A stretch of DNA of 35,300 nucleotides from a virus. Every line of letters starts with the position of its first letter. Within the stretch, counting starts at the first letter, position 1. The notes beneath the pieces are model-generated. The model made no database searches and was not told where the DNA came from. It worked only from the letters and a program-made list of their open reading frames with translations. The translations under genes and the position numbers were made by a program. The stretch lies in IMG/VR virus record IMGVR_UViG_3300028361_000077, positions 1-35,300 of that record. One strand, written 5' to 3'. Below are positions 1-8,165 of the stretch, in pieces.

Positions 1-144
1 GGGAGCGACATCGGCTCGTTTGTGGCGATGCGACCATCCTAGAGGACATGGAGGTACTGATGAACGGGTACAAAGCTGATATGTGGCTTACTGACCCACC
101 GTACAACCTCGACTATATCGGGAAGACTAAGAACGCGCTCAAAA
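1..144. repeat. Terminal redundancy, left copy
   Basis: These bases match 35157-35300 except at one position (C127 here, T35283 there, Thr versus Ile in the methyltransferase). The match shows that the contig closes into a circle of about 35,156 bp. Because the copies are not identical, this is probably read-level variation in a circularly permuted or circular molecule, not a pure assembler k-mer overlap. Confidence 0.93.
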
Positions 145-746
145 TTGAGAACGATAAAAAGGAAGACGGAGACTTCCGACAGTTCCTGACCGACAGCTAT
201 ACCGCAGCCGACGCTTTCATGAAGCCCGGCGCAGTATTCTATATCTGGCACGCAGACTCAGAGGGGTATAACTTCCGAGGGGCAGCGCACGAGATTGGCT
301 GGCAGATACGTCAGTGTTTGATTTGGAATAAGAACGCTATGGTTATGGGGCGACAGGATTACCACTGGAAGCATGAACCGTGTCTATACGGCTGGAAAGA
401 GGGAACGCACCTCTGGGCGTCTGACCGTACGCAAACCACTATCCTAGAGTTCGATCGACCCTCGCGGGCGGAGAAGCACCCAACCATGAAGCCAGTAGAT
501 CTACTGGTGTACCAAATGACCAACAACACCAAAGGAGAGGACATCGTATTGGACTCGTTCCTGGGAAGCGGTAGCACGATGATAGCAGCCGAGAAATGCG
601 GTCGGGTATGTTTTGGACTGGAGCTAGACCCTAAGTACTGCGACGTTATCGTACAGCGCTATGTAGACTACCGTCACGAGAAAGGTGAGCCTGTAGAGAT
701 TTATAAGAATGGTGTAATAGATAACTCATGGACTCCGACAACGTAA
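1..746 (+). CDS. ParB-domain/DNA methyltransferase fusion, C-terminal part
   Basis: This is the 3' part of a gene that starts at 34679; joined across the circle it is 407 aa. This part holds the methyltransferase domain: motif IV as DPPYNLDY near the window start, and motif I as DSFLGSGST near the end (codons around 550-580). DPPY before FxGxG is the order of beta-class amino-methyltransferases (N6-adenine or N4-cytosine). The reaction would be methyl transfer from S-adenosylmethionine to an exocyclic amino group of DNA. No restriction partner is visible, so it is probably an orphan enzyme that protects phage DNA or marks it for packaging or replication. The 3' end overlaps the next ORF by 19 bases. 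Confidence 0.93.
   Translation, partial: ERHRLVCGDATILEDMEVLMNGYKADMWLTDPPYNLDYIGKTKNALKIENDKKEDGDFRQFLTDSYTAADAFMKPGAVFYIWHADSEGYNFRGAAHEIGWQIRQCLIWNKNAMVMGRQDYHWKHEPCLYGWKEGTHLWASDRTQTTILEFDRPSRAEKHPTMKPVDLLVYQMTNNTKGEDIVLDSFLGSGSTMIAAEKCGRVCFGLELDPKYCDVIVQRYVDYRHEKGEPVEIYKNGVIDNSWTPTT
713..720 (+). promoter_or_regulatory. Leaderless -10 element before the 728 gene
   Basis: TG at 713-714 is followed by TAATAG (715-720), then 7 bases to ATG 728. It lies inside the end of the methyltransferase gene. The spacing is the same as at many other gene starts here, but the hexamer is imperfect. Confidence 0.45.
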
Positions 747-925
747 AAACAAACCTAGAGATTGGGAAAGTATATGGCAAGCGTATTATTATGGGCTTGT
801 ATAACGGCACTACTAAATACGGCACGGCATCAGTTATGGTTCAGTATTTATTTACTGGTGAGTCAGCTGAATGTGACTGGCTGACCTGTACCGAGCAGAC
901 ATTTAAAAAAGCGATAACAAACTAG
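728..925 (+). CDS. Small hypothetical protein, 65 aa
   Basis: Unrecognised. It is a mixed-charge soluble protein with no membrane segment and one short Cys pair in CDWLTC near residues 49-54. The start overlaps the methyltransferase stop by 19 bases, and a -10-like element lies 7 bases before the ATG, which supports this start. It is followed two bases later by the next gene, so the two are probably co-transcribed. Confidence 0.6.
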   Translation: MDSDNVKTNLEIGKVYGKRIIMGLYNGTTKYGTASVMVQYLFTGESAECDWLTCTEQTFKKAITN

Positions 926-927
926 AT

Positions 928-1251
928 ATGGCAGCAAAAAAGAAAGCAGACAAAGAGGTAGTACCGTATACACAGATGACGCCGGTACACGTGGTCAGGC
1001 AGTACATTTACCAGTCCACTACTATCTGGGTAGAGATAAACTTTGACCAAGGGACAGTGGCGCTAGTAGAGCGTGTGGGTGTAGGTAAAAATACAACCTA
1101 TGTTCCTAAGAAGTGGGTATTCGCAAACCGAGAGCTAGAGTATATGGGAGGGTGGCATCAGATACTAGACGCTATGAAGTTCGCAGTAGACGAAGCCACC
1201 AAGGAGCTGGAAGCGTACAACGCAATGATTAACGCCCGGGACTGTTTCTAG
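928..1251 (+). CDS. Hypothetical protein, 107 aa
   Basis: Unrecognised. It has a Lys-rich N-terminus (MAAKKKADK), a central beta-rich part with an IWVEINFDQGTVALVERV segment, and a C-terminal helix. It is probably a small soluble early or accessory protein. It sits between the methyltransferase and a one-helix membrane peptide in a tight series of small genes on the same strand. Confidence 0.65.
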   Translation: MAAKKKADKEVVPYTQMTPVHVVRQYIYQSTTIWVEINFDQGTVALVERVGVGKNTTYVPKKWVFANRELEYMGGWHQILDAMKFAVDEATKELEAYNAMINARDCF

Positions 1252-1253
1252 CG

Positions 1254-1373
1254 ATGTATAACGACCTGATCAAAGCTATACTGTTTGCAGTGTTCCTGAG
1301 CTTCGTAGCTGGGGCAGCACTACATGCAGCTATAGAGATGTTTAAGAAAGCAGCTCAAGCTATTGGACTTTGA
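1254..1373 (+). CDS. Small membrane peptide, 39 aa
   Basis: This short ORF begins two bases after the previous stop. It encodes a polar start (MYNDLIKA), a hydrophobic stretch of about 17 residues (ILFAVFLSFVAGAALHA) that fits one membrane helix, and an amphipathic Lys/Ala-rich tail. The TGA stop overlaps the first bases of the structured region that follows. Function unknown; single-helix phage peptides of this size are often inner-membrane effectors, but nothing here proves that. Confidence 0.5.
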   Translation: MYNDLIKAILFAVFLSFVAGAALHAAIEMFKKAAQAIGL

Positions 1374-1568
1374 GAGGGGGAGAGAGTTAGCGTGGTAGAG
1401 ATACCGAGGCGCACCGTATGCCGGTATTCACTTACAGGTGTCACAGGTACATAAATTAGCGGGGAGTTGAGAACCTCGTGTCTATCGTAACCCTATCGGG
1501 TTGCAACGCTTTATACGGGGACTGAGACACTAGCTAGTCTTGAAACCGTATAACCTCTATCCCTCTCA
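1371..1568 (+). ncRNA. Structured RNA candidate (or packaging-site DNA) upstream of terS
   Basis: This non-coding stretch is closed by a perfect 8-bp pairing of TGAGAGGG (1371-1378) with CCCTCTCA (1561-1568), continued by AGAG (1381-1384) with CTCT (1555-1558). Inside are three clear hairpins. The first is ATACC/GGTAT with inner GGC/GCC (1401-1427). The second is AACCC-TATC-GGGTT (1489-1502). The third is TTATACGG/CCGTATAA (1511-1518 with 1546-1553) with inner GACT/AGTC. The result is a multibranched fold of about 198 nt. I do not recognise the family. Its place directly before the terminase genes suggests a packaging-related RNA or a pac/cos site; both are inference. Confidence 0.5.
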
Positions 1569-1576
1569 CAGTGTAA

Positions 1577-1587
1577 TCGTGTAGAAT
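1577..1587 (+). promoter_or_regulatory. Leaderless promoter of terS
   Basis: TCGTG is followed by TAGAAT (1582-1587), then 7 bases to ATG 1595. No Shine-Dalgarno sequence could fit. The TCGTGT prefix recurs before several other promoters in this genome (3364, 21369, 28798, 33728). Confidence 0.7.
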
Positions 1588-1594
1588 AGAAGCT

Positions 1595-2122
1595 ATGCAA
1601 AAGACCAGACAGTCGTTACCCAAACACGCGAACCGCCGGAACGGCGTGGAGACCATTGTGTATGCGTACGAAATAGACGACGCCAACTTTGGTTTACTCC
1701 GGGTATTGTATACAGCTAACGGGTGGTGGAAAGATAAAGAAAAACTACTCAGGCTGATAGACGCCTATAAGATCAACGCAGATGACTCACAGGCTTGTTT
1801 TTACGCGGGAATCAAACGTTCCCGGCTAGATTACTTTATAGATCTACACCCTGAGTTTTTGGAAATAAGAGCCGCTTGCCGAGGGAATCTAAAGTTTGTG
1901 GCTAAGAACACTATCGCAAAAGAAATCAAAACAAACGCTTCTGCAGCCTTTGCCTATTTGAAACATGAAGAAGATAAAGAGAAGCGACAAGCAGAGGAAG
2001 CTAAGAAGCGACAGAGAGAAGAAGAAGGAGAGCCAGCCAACGAGATTGTATTCGTAGACTTCTCCGACCCAGCCAATGCATTACCAGCCGGTAAAGAAAA
2101 CGACGATGCAAAGAGTGAATAA
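1595..2122 (+). CDS. terS: Terminase small subunit
   Basis: 175 aa. It is called from position and layout: it lies immediately before and overlaps the large terminase, has an N-terminal helical region suited to DNA binding, and ends in a strongly charged coiled-coil tail (runs of Glu, Lys and Arg at about residues 125-150). In related phages this subunit binds the packaging site and loads the motor on DNA. The start is fixed by the -10 element 7 bases upstream. The sequence alone does not show a diagnostic motif, so the call rests on synteny. Confidence 0.72.
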   Translation: MQKTRQSLPKHANRRNGVETIVYAYEIDDANFGLLRVLYTANGWWKDKEKLLRLIDAYKINADDSQACFYAGIKRSRLDYFIDLHPEFLEIRAACRGNLKFVAKNTIAKEIKTNASAAFAYLKHEEDKEKRQAEEAKKRQREEEGEPANEIVFVDFSDPANALPAGKENDDAKSE

Positions 2123-3362
2123 ACATTACGAGCCGCTGTTCCGTACTCCTCCTGGGGTTCGATACTATATCCACATGGGCGGACGTGGTGCAGGACGTTC
2201 TACTACCGGCTCACAGTTTGGTCTGGGACGCCTGCGTGATACAACGCGGTACTTCCGGTGCGCCATCATGCGGTACGTTCTAGGTGATATTAAAAACAGT
2301 ATCTACCAAGACATCGCCGACCGCATAGAGGAGCAGGACTTGGAGGAGTATATCGACTCGTCTGAGCACGGGTTATATTTCAAATACAAACGCAATACCA
2401 TCAAGGGCATTGGTTTCAAGAAGTCATCGGGTGATCAGAAGTCTAAGCTCAAGTCTCTAGCTAACTACAATTGCGTCATCATCGAAGAGGCGGACGAGGT
2501 GGGAGAGGAGGACTTCATACAGCTCGATGACTCGTTGCGTAAAGCGAACGCGGACATCATCGTGGTACTGCAGCTCAACCCGCCGGACAAGAACCACTGG
2601 ATTATCAAGCGATGGTTCAATCTAGTAGACAGTGGAGTGCCTGGCTTTTATAAGGCTGTACCAAAGCTGGGTCTGACTGATTCTATTGCCGTGTGTACTA
2701 CCTACCGGGAAAACATAGCGAACATCAACCCTAGCTCGGTGGCTAACTACGAACGGTACAAGGAGACAAAGCCTGAGTACTACTACAACTCTATTTGCGG
2801 GTATGTGTCCGAGGGACTGATGGGACGTATATTCAAGAACTGGAAACCTATTAGCGACGAGGAGTTCTATGCACTTCCCTACCCCTCTATCTACGCATTA
2901 GACTTCGGGTTCTCAAACGACCCGAGTGCCTTGGTAGAAATCAAATACCACAACAACGACGTATGGGTGCGCGAGCTGATATACCAGAAGGGACTTACTA
3001 ACCCGCTACTGAGCCAGAAGTTCGAAGACCTGGGACTGTCATACGACGACGTTATATACGCCGACAGCGCCGAGCCAAAGAGTATCCAAGAGCTATGCGA
3101 CCTGGGCTGGTTCGTAGAGCCTGCTGAGAAAGGTCCAGATAGTATTATCGCCGGTATCAATATGCTCCTAGAGAAGCGCGTACACTACACCGAGGGCAGT
3201 ACCAACATCGCCTTCGAGCACGAGAACTACAAATGGCGGTTGGATAAAAACAAAGAGCATACTAACAAGGCAGAGGATAAACATAACCACGGTATGGACG
3301 CTATACGGTACGGGGTATTTACTGACAGCCGTACAGAGTTCGTAGGGTTTGCAGGTTCGTAA
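2076..3362 (+). CDS. terL: Terminase large subunit (packaging ATPase-nuclease)
   Basis: 428 aa. The Walker A region is GGRGAGRST (residues 35-43), and Walker B is CVIIEEADEV (about 131-140) with its catalytic Glu. The RNase H-fold nuclease follows: ALDFGFSNDPSA, then YADSAEPKSI, then HNHGMDAIRY near the C-terminus, giving the acidic metal-binding residues. The layout fits the PBSX/Terminase_3 family. It powers DNA entry into the procapsid and cuts the concatemer. The ORF overlaps terS by 47 bases if ATG 2076 is used; ATG 2106 is an alternative start that leaves a 17-base overlap. Confidence 0.96.
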   Translation: MHYQPVKKTTMQRVNKHYEPLFRTPPGVRYYIHMGGRGAGRSTTGSQFGLGRLRDTTRYFRCAIMRYVLGDIKNSIYQDIADRIEEQDLEEYIDSSEHGLYFKYKRNTIKGIGFKKSSGDQKSKLKSLANYNCVIIEEADEVGEEDFIQLDDSLRKANADIIVVLQLNPPDKNHWIIKRWFNLVDSGVPGFYKAVPKLGLTDSIAVCTTYRENIANINPSSVANYERYKETKPEYYYNSICGYVSEGLMGRIFKNWKPISDEEFYALPYPSIYALDFGFSNDPSALVEIKYHNNDVWVRELIYQKGLTNPLLSQKFEDLGLSYDDVIYADSAEPKSIQELCDLGWFVEPAEKGPDSIIAGINMLLEKRVHYTEGSTNIAFEHENYKWRLDKNKEHTNKAEDKHNHGMDAIRYGVFTDSRTEFVGFAGS

Positions 3363-3365
3363 TCG

Positions 3366-3374
3366 TGTTACAAT
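3366..3374 (+). promoter_or_regulatory. Leaderless extended -10 promoter of the portal gene
   Basis: The element is TGTTACAAT, with TACAAT at 3369-3374. Six bases separate it from ATG 3381. There is no -35-like TTGACA and no Shine-Dalgarno sequence. Confidence 0.75.
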
Positions 3375-3380
3375 TCGCGT

Positions 3381-5381
3381 ATGAGTATCTTTAAAGATAT
3401 AGCCGGGCTTATTAGAGGGAAATCACAAGGCGGTTTTATCGTCGGGGGTTTGCCAGCCAACGGCTCTAGCTGGAACGGGAAGGACTTTTTAAGTGCCGCT
3501 GATATTTCTCTATACACCGACAAGGCTGTGATGAAACGCCGGGAGAAGGTGGGGGAGATTCAATGGGTAGTAAAGGACGATAGAACAGGCGACACTATAG
3601 AAGATCACGATATATTGCGTATCCTGAACCATCCAAACGACCACTTCGACGGTTTCAAGTTTTGGTCTATGTGGCAGGGTTACTACGATTACATTGGAGA
3701 AGCGTACATCGTCATTGAAATGGGTGAGCGTGAAATCTTTGAGCCTAAAAATATGCAAGCGCTACACAGCCTAGTACCTACCAAGGTTACTACCAAGTGG
3801 AACGTAGACGGCACTGTATCAGCGTACGAGTATCAAACACGTACTAGGAAACTACACTTCCTACCTGAGCAGGTTATTCGCGTTATCAACCCAGACCTGA
3901 AGAACCCGATGGTCGGACGCTCTTTGATTAAGTCCGGGGTGCAGTCCATTCAAACGGAGATTCAGATTGGTGCGTACCACGCACGCGTACTAGAGAACGG
4001 TGGAAAGGTAGAGGGTGTATTCAAATTCAAGACTCCCCGCCTGCAGCAACACCAGCTCAAAGCACTGAAGGACGACTACGAGAAGGAGTACGCCGACGCA
4101 CGTAAGTCGGGTATGCCTCTATTCCTAGGTGGAGACAGTGAGTACCAACGTACTGGGCTGTCACCTGACGAGCTATCGTTCCTAGAAGCGAAGTCAATGA
4201 CACTCAAAGACATCGAGATTATGACTGGAGTACCCCAGGCGCTGCTTGGAAGTATGGACGGTTTGCAGTACTCAAATGCGGAAACATCACACCGTATCTT
4301 TTTGCGTGAGACTATCAAGCCATTGCTACGAAACCTAGCCGGTGGACTGGACAAGGTGCTACTACCAGAGGGACTGACATTAACGTTCGTAGATCCAACC
4401 CCTGAGAACGTAGAGGAGAAGATTAAAGTGATTGAGTCGGGTGTCAAGAACTACCTGATTACTCCAAACGAGGGGCGACGTATGCTCGCAGCTTTGATTG
4501 GTGAGGAGCTACCTGACGTACCTGACGGCAACAGTATCCTCGTACCGTTCAACATGATCCCGCTGGGTGACGCTTCTGTTGCGTCTAGAGAGAGCGACAG
4601 TGCGGAGAAAACGAGTAAAAAAAAAGATAACACTGAGGAGGTAGCACATCCGCTTCGCGACCCAGACGTTCGAAAGGTGTACGGGAATATGATGGAGAAG
4701 CGTATGGACAACCGGGAGATTCCGTACAAGCGTGTGACAAAGCAGTATTTCAACGCGCAGCGTGACCGGCTCATCGCTCGGTTAGACCCTACCAAGGCGC
4801 ACGTGTTTAGAAAGGAGGGCATATTAGACGATAACTTCTCTATCGATGTAGAGGTGCAGCTGGGTATGGACGCGTTCCTACCGCTCGTCAAAGAGCTGGT
4901 TATCGCAGCCGGGGTAGACGCACTGGAGCTAGTAGGGTCAGAGGACGACTTCAATGTGTCGGCTAACGTCACCTCTTGGATGGAGAAGCGTACCGGAGTA
5001 TTCCTGAATAGTATCAATGAGACAACGTACAAGAAGCTCACGGAGCAGTTTGCGGAAAGCCTAGCAGAAGGTGAGGGGCGCAAGGCGTTGATTAAACGAA
5101 TCGAGCAAACGTACAAGGACATCAGCCTAGCACGTGCCACTACTATCGCCCGGACAGAGGTACATGCAGCTACACAATTTGGTACTAACCAAGCGTACAA
5201 GCAGGCAGCTGTACCGATCAAGATATGGGTAGCTGTTGGGGATATCCACACCCGACATTCTCACTCAGTTATCGATGGGCAGGAGCGACCGCTGAACTCG
5301 CCGTTCTCTAACGGTTTGATGTACCCGGGGGACGAAGCTGGTGACGCCGGGGAGGTTATCAATTGCCGATGCTCTATATAG
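3381..5381 (+). CDS. Portal protein fused to MuF-type head morphogenesis domain
   Basis: 666 aa. Residues 1 to about 400 read as an HK97-type portal, with segments such as LNHPNDHFDGFKFW, the wing/stem region, and PQALLGSMDGLQYSNAE near 280. The portal forms the dodecameric ring at the capsid vertex. The C-terminal 200 residues end in the SPP1 gp7/MuF signature: ARTEVHAATQFG, then VGDIHTRHSHSVIDGQERP, and a final INCRCSI. Portal and MuF are usually separate adjacent genes; here they form one ORF, joined by a Lys/Glu-rich linker near residues 400-430. Start supported by the leaderless promoter. Confidence 0.93.
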   Translation: MSIFKDIAGLIRGKSQGGFIVGGLPANGSSWNGKDFLSAADISLYTDKAVMKRREKVGEIQWVVKDDRTGDTIEDHDILRILNHPNDHFDGFKFWSMWQGYYDYIGEAYIVIEMGEREIFEPKNMQALHSLVPTKVTTKWNVDGTVSAYEYQTRTRKLHFLPEQVIRVINPDLKNPMVGRSLIKSGVQSIQTEIQIGAYHARVLENGGKVEGVFKFKTPRLQQHQLKALKDDYEKEYADARKSGMPLFLGGDSEYQRTGLSPDELSFLEAKSMTLKDIEIMTGVPQALLGSMDGLQYSNAETSHRIFLRETIKPLLRNLAGGLDKVLLPEGLTLTFVDPTPENVEEKIKVIESGVKNYLITPNEGRRMLAALIGEELPDVPDGNSILVPFNMIPLGDASVASRESDSAEKTSKKKDNTEEVAHPLRDPDVRKVYGNMMEKRMDNREIPYKRVTKQYFNAQRDRLIARLDPTKAHVFRKEGILDDNFSIDVEVQLGMDAFLPLVKELVIAAGVDALELVGSEDDFNVSANVTSWMEKRTGVFLNSINETTYKKLTEQFAESLAEGEGRKALIKRIEQTYKDISLARATTIARTEVHAATQFGTNQAYKQAAVPIKIWVAVGDIHTRHSHSVIDGQERPLNSPFSNGLMYPGDEAGDAGEVINCRCSI

Positions 5382-5393
5382 CTCGGTTTAGTA

Positions 5394-5402
5394 TGTTACA
5401 AT
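5394..5402 (+). promoter_or_regulatory. Extended -10 promoter of the protease gene
   Basis: TGTTACAAT is identical to the portal promoter, but lies 16 bases before ATG 5419, giving a leader of about 9 nt. The leader is AT-rich and has no ribosome-binding sequence. Confidence 0.65.
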
Positions 5403-5418
5403 TTATTTATTAAAGCCT

Positions 5419-6348
5419 ATGAAACATAAAATCAAACTCAACGGTCAAATAGTCGAAGTCAATGAAGGTGAAAAGGTTGTGGCTTCATTTGGCGTTGCTG
5501 TTAAGGCGGTAGATAAAGAAAACTACAAGCTGACTATGATTTGTAGTACTGAGGATATTGACCGGCACGGGGATACCGTACTGCAATCAGGGTGGGATCT
5601 AAAGCACTTTAAGAAGAACCCTGTTATCCTAAACAGCCACAACTACTTTGACGCTACCGAGGTGATTGCCAAGGCATCGAAGCCGCGTATCGAGGGTACT
5701 GGTAAAAAAGCGAAGCTGGTAATGGACTGGGAGTTTGCCGTTGAGGAGAACCCCAAAGCTAAAATCATCTTTGATTTATACGCAGGTGGATTTCTACACG
5801 CATCGTCTGTTGGTTTCATTCCTAAGAAGTTCGGGGAGCGAGAGGGCGGAGGGCGTGACTGGTTCACCGTAGTAGAAGCGGAACTGCTCGAAGTATCAGC
5901 GGTATCAGTACCAGCCAACGCTGCAGCTACGTTAGCGAAAAGTATCGGTGCAAACCTAAAGGACGTCACAGAAGCTATTGGTATCGAGGACGAGTCAGTA
6001 GACGAACCTGAGGAGGTAGAAGAAGACACACCTGAAGAAGTAGAAGACGAAGCTGTAGAGGAAGAGTCAGAAGAAGAAGAGGTTGAGGTAGATCCAGAGG
6101 AACAGGAGGCGGAGCTACCGGCAGAGCCAGCTGAGAAGAAGGTGAAACCGTTGTCGCATAACCGGAAAGTATTAAACGCTATCCACAACCTAGAGAGCCA
6201 AAAGGCTAAAGGGCTGAAAGCAGCGCGTGCTAGTATTGAGAAACTAGTCGATGTGAGCGGTCTCAAGTCATTAGACGAAAAGACGAAAAGCAAAGTGAAG
6301 AACCGAAAGGTACACGCTGCGCTACGCAAACTGACCAAGGGTATCTAG
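5419..6348 (+). CDS. Prohead protease, HK97 type, with acidic C-terminal extension
   Basis: 309 aa. Residues 1-180 match the U35-type prohead protease: DIDRHGDTVLQSGWDL, then NPVILNSHN (candidate catalytic His), GGFLHASSVGF (candidate Ser), and ELLEVSAVSVPANAAA. The protease matures the capsid shell. From about residue 190 follows a Glu-rich acidic stretch of some 50 residues, then a Lys-rich helical tail. That extension resembles a scaffold-like delta domain, so this protein may also help shell assembly; that part is inference. The gene sits between portal and capsid, the usual place. Confidence 0.92.
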   Translation: MKHKIKLNGQIVEVNEGEKVVASFGVAVKAVDKENYKLTMICSTEDIDRHGDTVLQSGWDLKHFKKNPVILNSHNYFDATEVIAKASKPRIEGTGKKAKLVMDWEFAVEENPKAKIIFDLYAGGFLHASSVGFIPKKFGEREGGGRDWFTVVEAELLEVSAVSVPANAAATLAKSIGANLKDVTEAIGIEDESVDEPEEVEEDTPEEVEDEAVEEESEEEEVEVDPEEQEAELPAEPAEKKVKPLSHNRKVLNAIHNLESQKAKGLKAARASIEKLVDVSGLKSLDEKTKSKVKNRKVHAALRKLTKGI

Positions 6349-6427
6349 TAGATATACCAAGTGAAGATAAGTGTGCACCAACAGGTCGAGACACCCCATG
6401 CACACAGGACACACGTCCGGGCTTCGT

Positions 6428-6450
6428 TTACAAAAAAGTAATTTTTACTT
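6428..6450 (+). promoter_or_regulatory. Putative promoter and hairpin before the capsid gene
   Basis: A TTACAA element (6428-6433) is followed by a small inverted repeat, AAGTAA (6436-6441) and TTACTT (6445-6450), ending 2 bases before ATG 6453. If transcribed, the hairpin would sit at or in the very short leader. The 104-base gap before it (6349-6452) holds no gene that I can support. Confidence 0.35.
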
Positions 6451-6452
6451 CT

Positions 6453-7799
6453 ATGAACAAAGTTCTAAAACTAATCGGTTCTCTACTGAAACAAGGCTTC
6501 GCTACTGAGTCTGAAAAGACAAAGCTAGCGGGTCTGATCGCGTCTCTAAAGGATGCTGATCAAGAAGCTGTCGCTGACCAAGCTGACGCTGTAGGAGACC
6601 TGCCAGAAGAAGCACCGGAAGGAGCTGACGCTGACGCAGATGAAGACGAGGATGAAGACACTGAGGCTGTGGACGAGGGTGTGAAAGCACTATTCACGAA
6701 GCACGCGAACAGTATGACTAAAGCTATCAAAAGCGAAGTCAAAGAGTGGATGAAAGAGCAAAAGGCTCTTATTGCCGTGAAGGGTGGTATCTACAACCCT
6801 GAAGTACAAGAGAAGCGAGCTGTGCTCAACGATACACTTCGAAAGACTGTGTCGGCTTTCCTTGGAAACGACGGTGCTGCGATCAAGGAAATGACAACTA
6901 CTAACGCTGACGGTGGTTTCACTATCGACAGTGAGTTGTCTGCTGAAATCCGACACTTGATTACAGAGTACGGAGTAGCACGTCGAGAAATGGAGAACGT
7001 GTCTCTATCTCAAGGCTCATACAAAGCTAACGACCTGGCAACAGACGTTACTGTGTACTGGGTAGACGAAGGAGCTGCAATCGCTTCGACAAAGGCTGTA
7101 CTAGGGCAGGAGACTCTTACTCTTAAGAAGCTTGGTGCTATCGTAACGATGACCAACGAGCTTCTAGCGGACACTGAAATCGACCTTATGTCATTCGTGG
7201 CATCACGAGTCGCGGAAGGATTCGCTCGAGCAGAGGACTTGGCGTTCTTCAATGGAGCAGGTAACTCTGCCTCTGGTGGGTTCACAGGTCTGTTGCAGGC
7301 AACCGACGTAAACGAGATTACTCTTGATGGTACAACGTTTACTAGTCTAGACGCCGACGACCTCTTGGATGCGATTGACGCGACACCTACTGATGCACTG
7401 GGCAACGGTAAGTTCTACTACAACCGTACTATCAAGAGTGTGATCCGAAAGCTGAAAGGCTCAGACGGGCAGTACATCTATCAAACACCGAGCCAGTCTG
7501 GTCCGGCTACTGTATGGGGTTACCCTGAGGTATTGGTAGAAGCTATGCCAACTGCAGCACAGACAGCTGTCGACACTTCGTTTGTTCTCTTCGGAGACCT
7601 ACGGAAGGCTTGTATCTTCGGGTACAAAGGTGGTATTGAGATGGCACGATCTAACAGCGCTGTTGTTCGCAACGTTGCTGACGACGCTGACATCAACACA
7701 TTCACAACCGACCGTGAAGCTGTACGATGGACACAACGTCTTGGTTACATCCGTATCTTGCCTACGGCTGTTACTAAAATCACTACTGCCGCTTCGTAG
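6453..7799 (+). CDS. Major capsid protein, HK97 fold
   Basis: 448 aa. Residues 1 to about 120 form an acidic, helical delta domain with an Asp/Glu run near 53-75, which the upstream protease would remove. The mature part has typical features of the phage_capsid family: TTTNADGGFTID, IRHLITEYGVARREM, ATDVTVYWVDEGAAIASTKA, then LTLKKLGAIVTMTNELLADT and a C-terminal FGDLRKACIFGYKGGIEMAR. It forms the icosahedral shell. A terminator hairpin lies 25 bases after the stop, so this gene ends the first morphogenesis transcript. Confidence 0.95.
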   Translation: MNKVLKLIGSLLKQGFATESEKTKLAGLIASLKDADQEAVADQADAVGDLPEEAPEGADADADEDEDEDTEAVDEGVKALFTKHANSMTKAIKSEVKEWMKEQKALIAVKGGIYNPEVQEKRAVLNDTLRKTVSAFLGNDGAAIKEMTTTNADGGFTIDSELSAEIRHLITEYGVARREMENVSLSQGSYKANDLATDVTVYWVDEGAAIASTKAVLGQETLTLKKLGAIVTMTNELLADTEIDLMSFVASRVAEGFARAEDLAFFNGAGNSASGGFTGLLQATDVNEITLDGTTFTSLDADDLLDAIDATPTDALGNGKFYYNRTIKSVIRKLKGSDGQYIYQTPSQSGPATVWGYPEVLVEAMPTAAQTAVDTSFVLFGDLRKACIFGYKGGIEMARSNSAVVRNVADDADINTFTTDREAVRWTQRLGYIRILPTAVTKITTAAS

Positions 7800-7824
7800 T
7801 AGCTGACACACGTACGCACTAAGT

Positions 7825-7858
7825 CCTTGTCCCCTTGTTTTGAGGGACAGGGGCTTTT
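7825..7858 (+). terminator. Rho-independent terminator after the capsid gene
   Basis: A 9-bp stem (7825-7833 with 7844-7852, one G-U pair) with a 10-base loop is followed by TTTT at 7855-7858. The T run is short but the stem is GC-rich. Confidence 0.75.
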
Positions 7859-7864
7859 GCGTTA

Positions 7865-7876
7865 CACGAAAACGTG
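7865..7876. promoter_or_regulatory. Palindromic operator candidate, copy 1
   Basis: CACGAAAACGTG is an inverted repeat CACG/CGTG around AAAA. The same 12 bases, with TA in front, occur at 22980-22991 and 25244-25255, each time in an intergenic region before a gene set. Here it touches the extended -10 of the next gene, so a bound protein would affect transcription start. Confidence 0.6.
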
Positions 7877-7883
7877 CTATTAT
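7875..7883 (+). promoter_or_regulatory. Leaderless promoter of the 7892 gene
   Basis: TGCTATTAT, with TATTAT at 7878-7883, lies 8 bases before ATG 7892. Its TG is part of the palindrome at 7865-7876. Confidence 0.65.
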
Positions 7884-7891
7884 ATTTATAT

Positions 7892-8164
7892 ATGGCAATA
7901 CCAGAAAAAGATTTAAGAGTTGAATCAAGAAAGGATTGGATTACTACCGCTGGAGCAAACCCAACCACAGAGCAGCTTATGCTTGGCTGCCAACTAAGGA
8001 TTGCGGACGCTATTGAAGCGATGGCTAAAAACTACCAAGCACTCACCGATGAGCGTGACCGTTATAAAAAAAGGTATATGTCGGAACGTAGAGACAATGC
8101 AAGCGTACGCCGGTCAAACCAAGCTTTGCGAGCGGTGATTACTAAGATGAAGAATAAAAAATAG
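7892..8164 (+). CDS. Small coiled-coil protein, 90 aa
   Basis: Unrecognised. The protein begins MAIPEKDLRV. A helical, charged second half rich in Arg, Lys and Glu (about residues 45-90) is likely coiled coil, with a basic tail ending KNKK. An upstream GTG at 7874 would add six residues but lies inside the promoter, so I choose ATG 7892. It starts a run of small genes after the capsid terminator. Confidence 0.7.
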   Translation: MAIPEKDLRVESRKDWITTAGANPTTEQLMLGCQLRIADAIEAMAKNYQALTDERDRYKKRYMSERRDNASVRRSNQALRAVITKMKNKK

Positions 8165-8165
8165 T

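Noticed and set aside
1371-1568. tmRNA or group I intron
   Set aside because: No tRNA-like ends, tag frame, or clear P7/P3 core elements were found.
4451-5251. Minus-strand ORF of 266 aa
   Set aside because: It lies wholly inside the portal-MuF gene, has Ser/Arg/Leu-rich shadow composition and no promoter or known motif.
5643-6338. Minus-strand ORF of 231 aa
   Set aside because: It is the antisense of the acidic protease tail, which yields a Ser-rich shadow.
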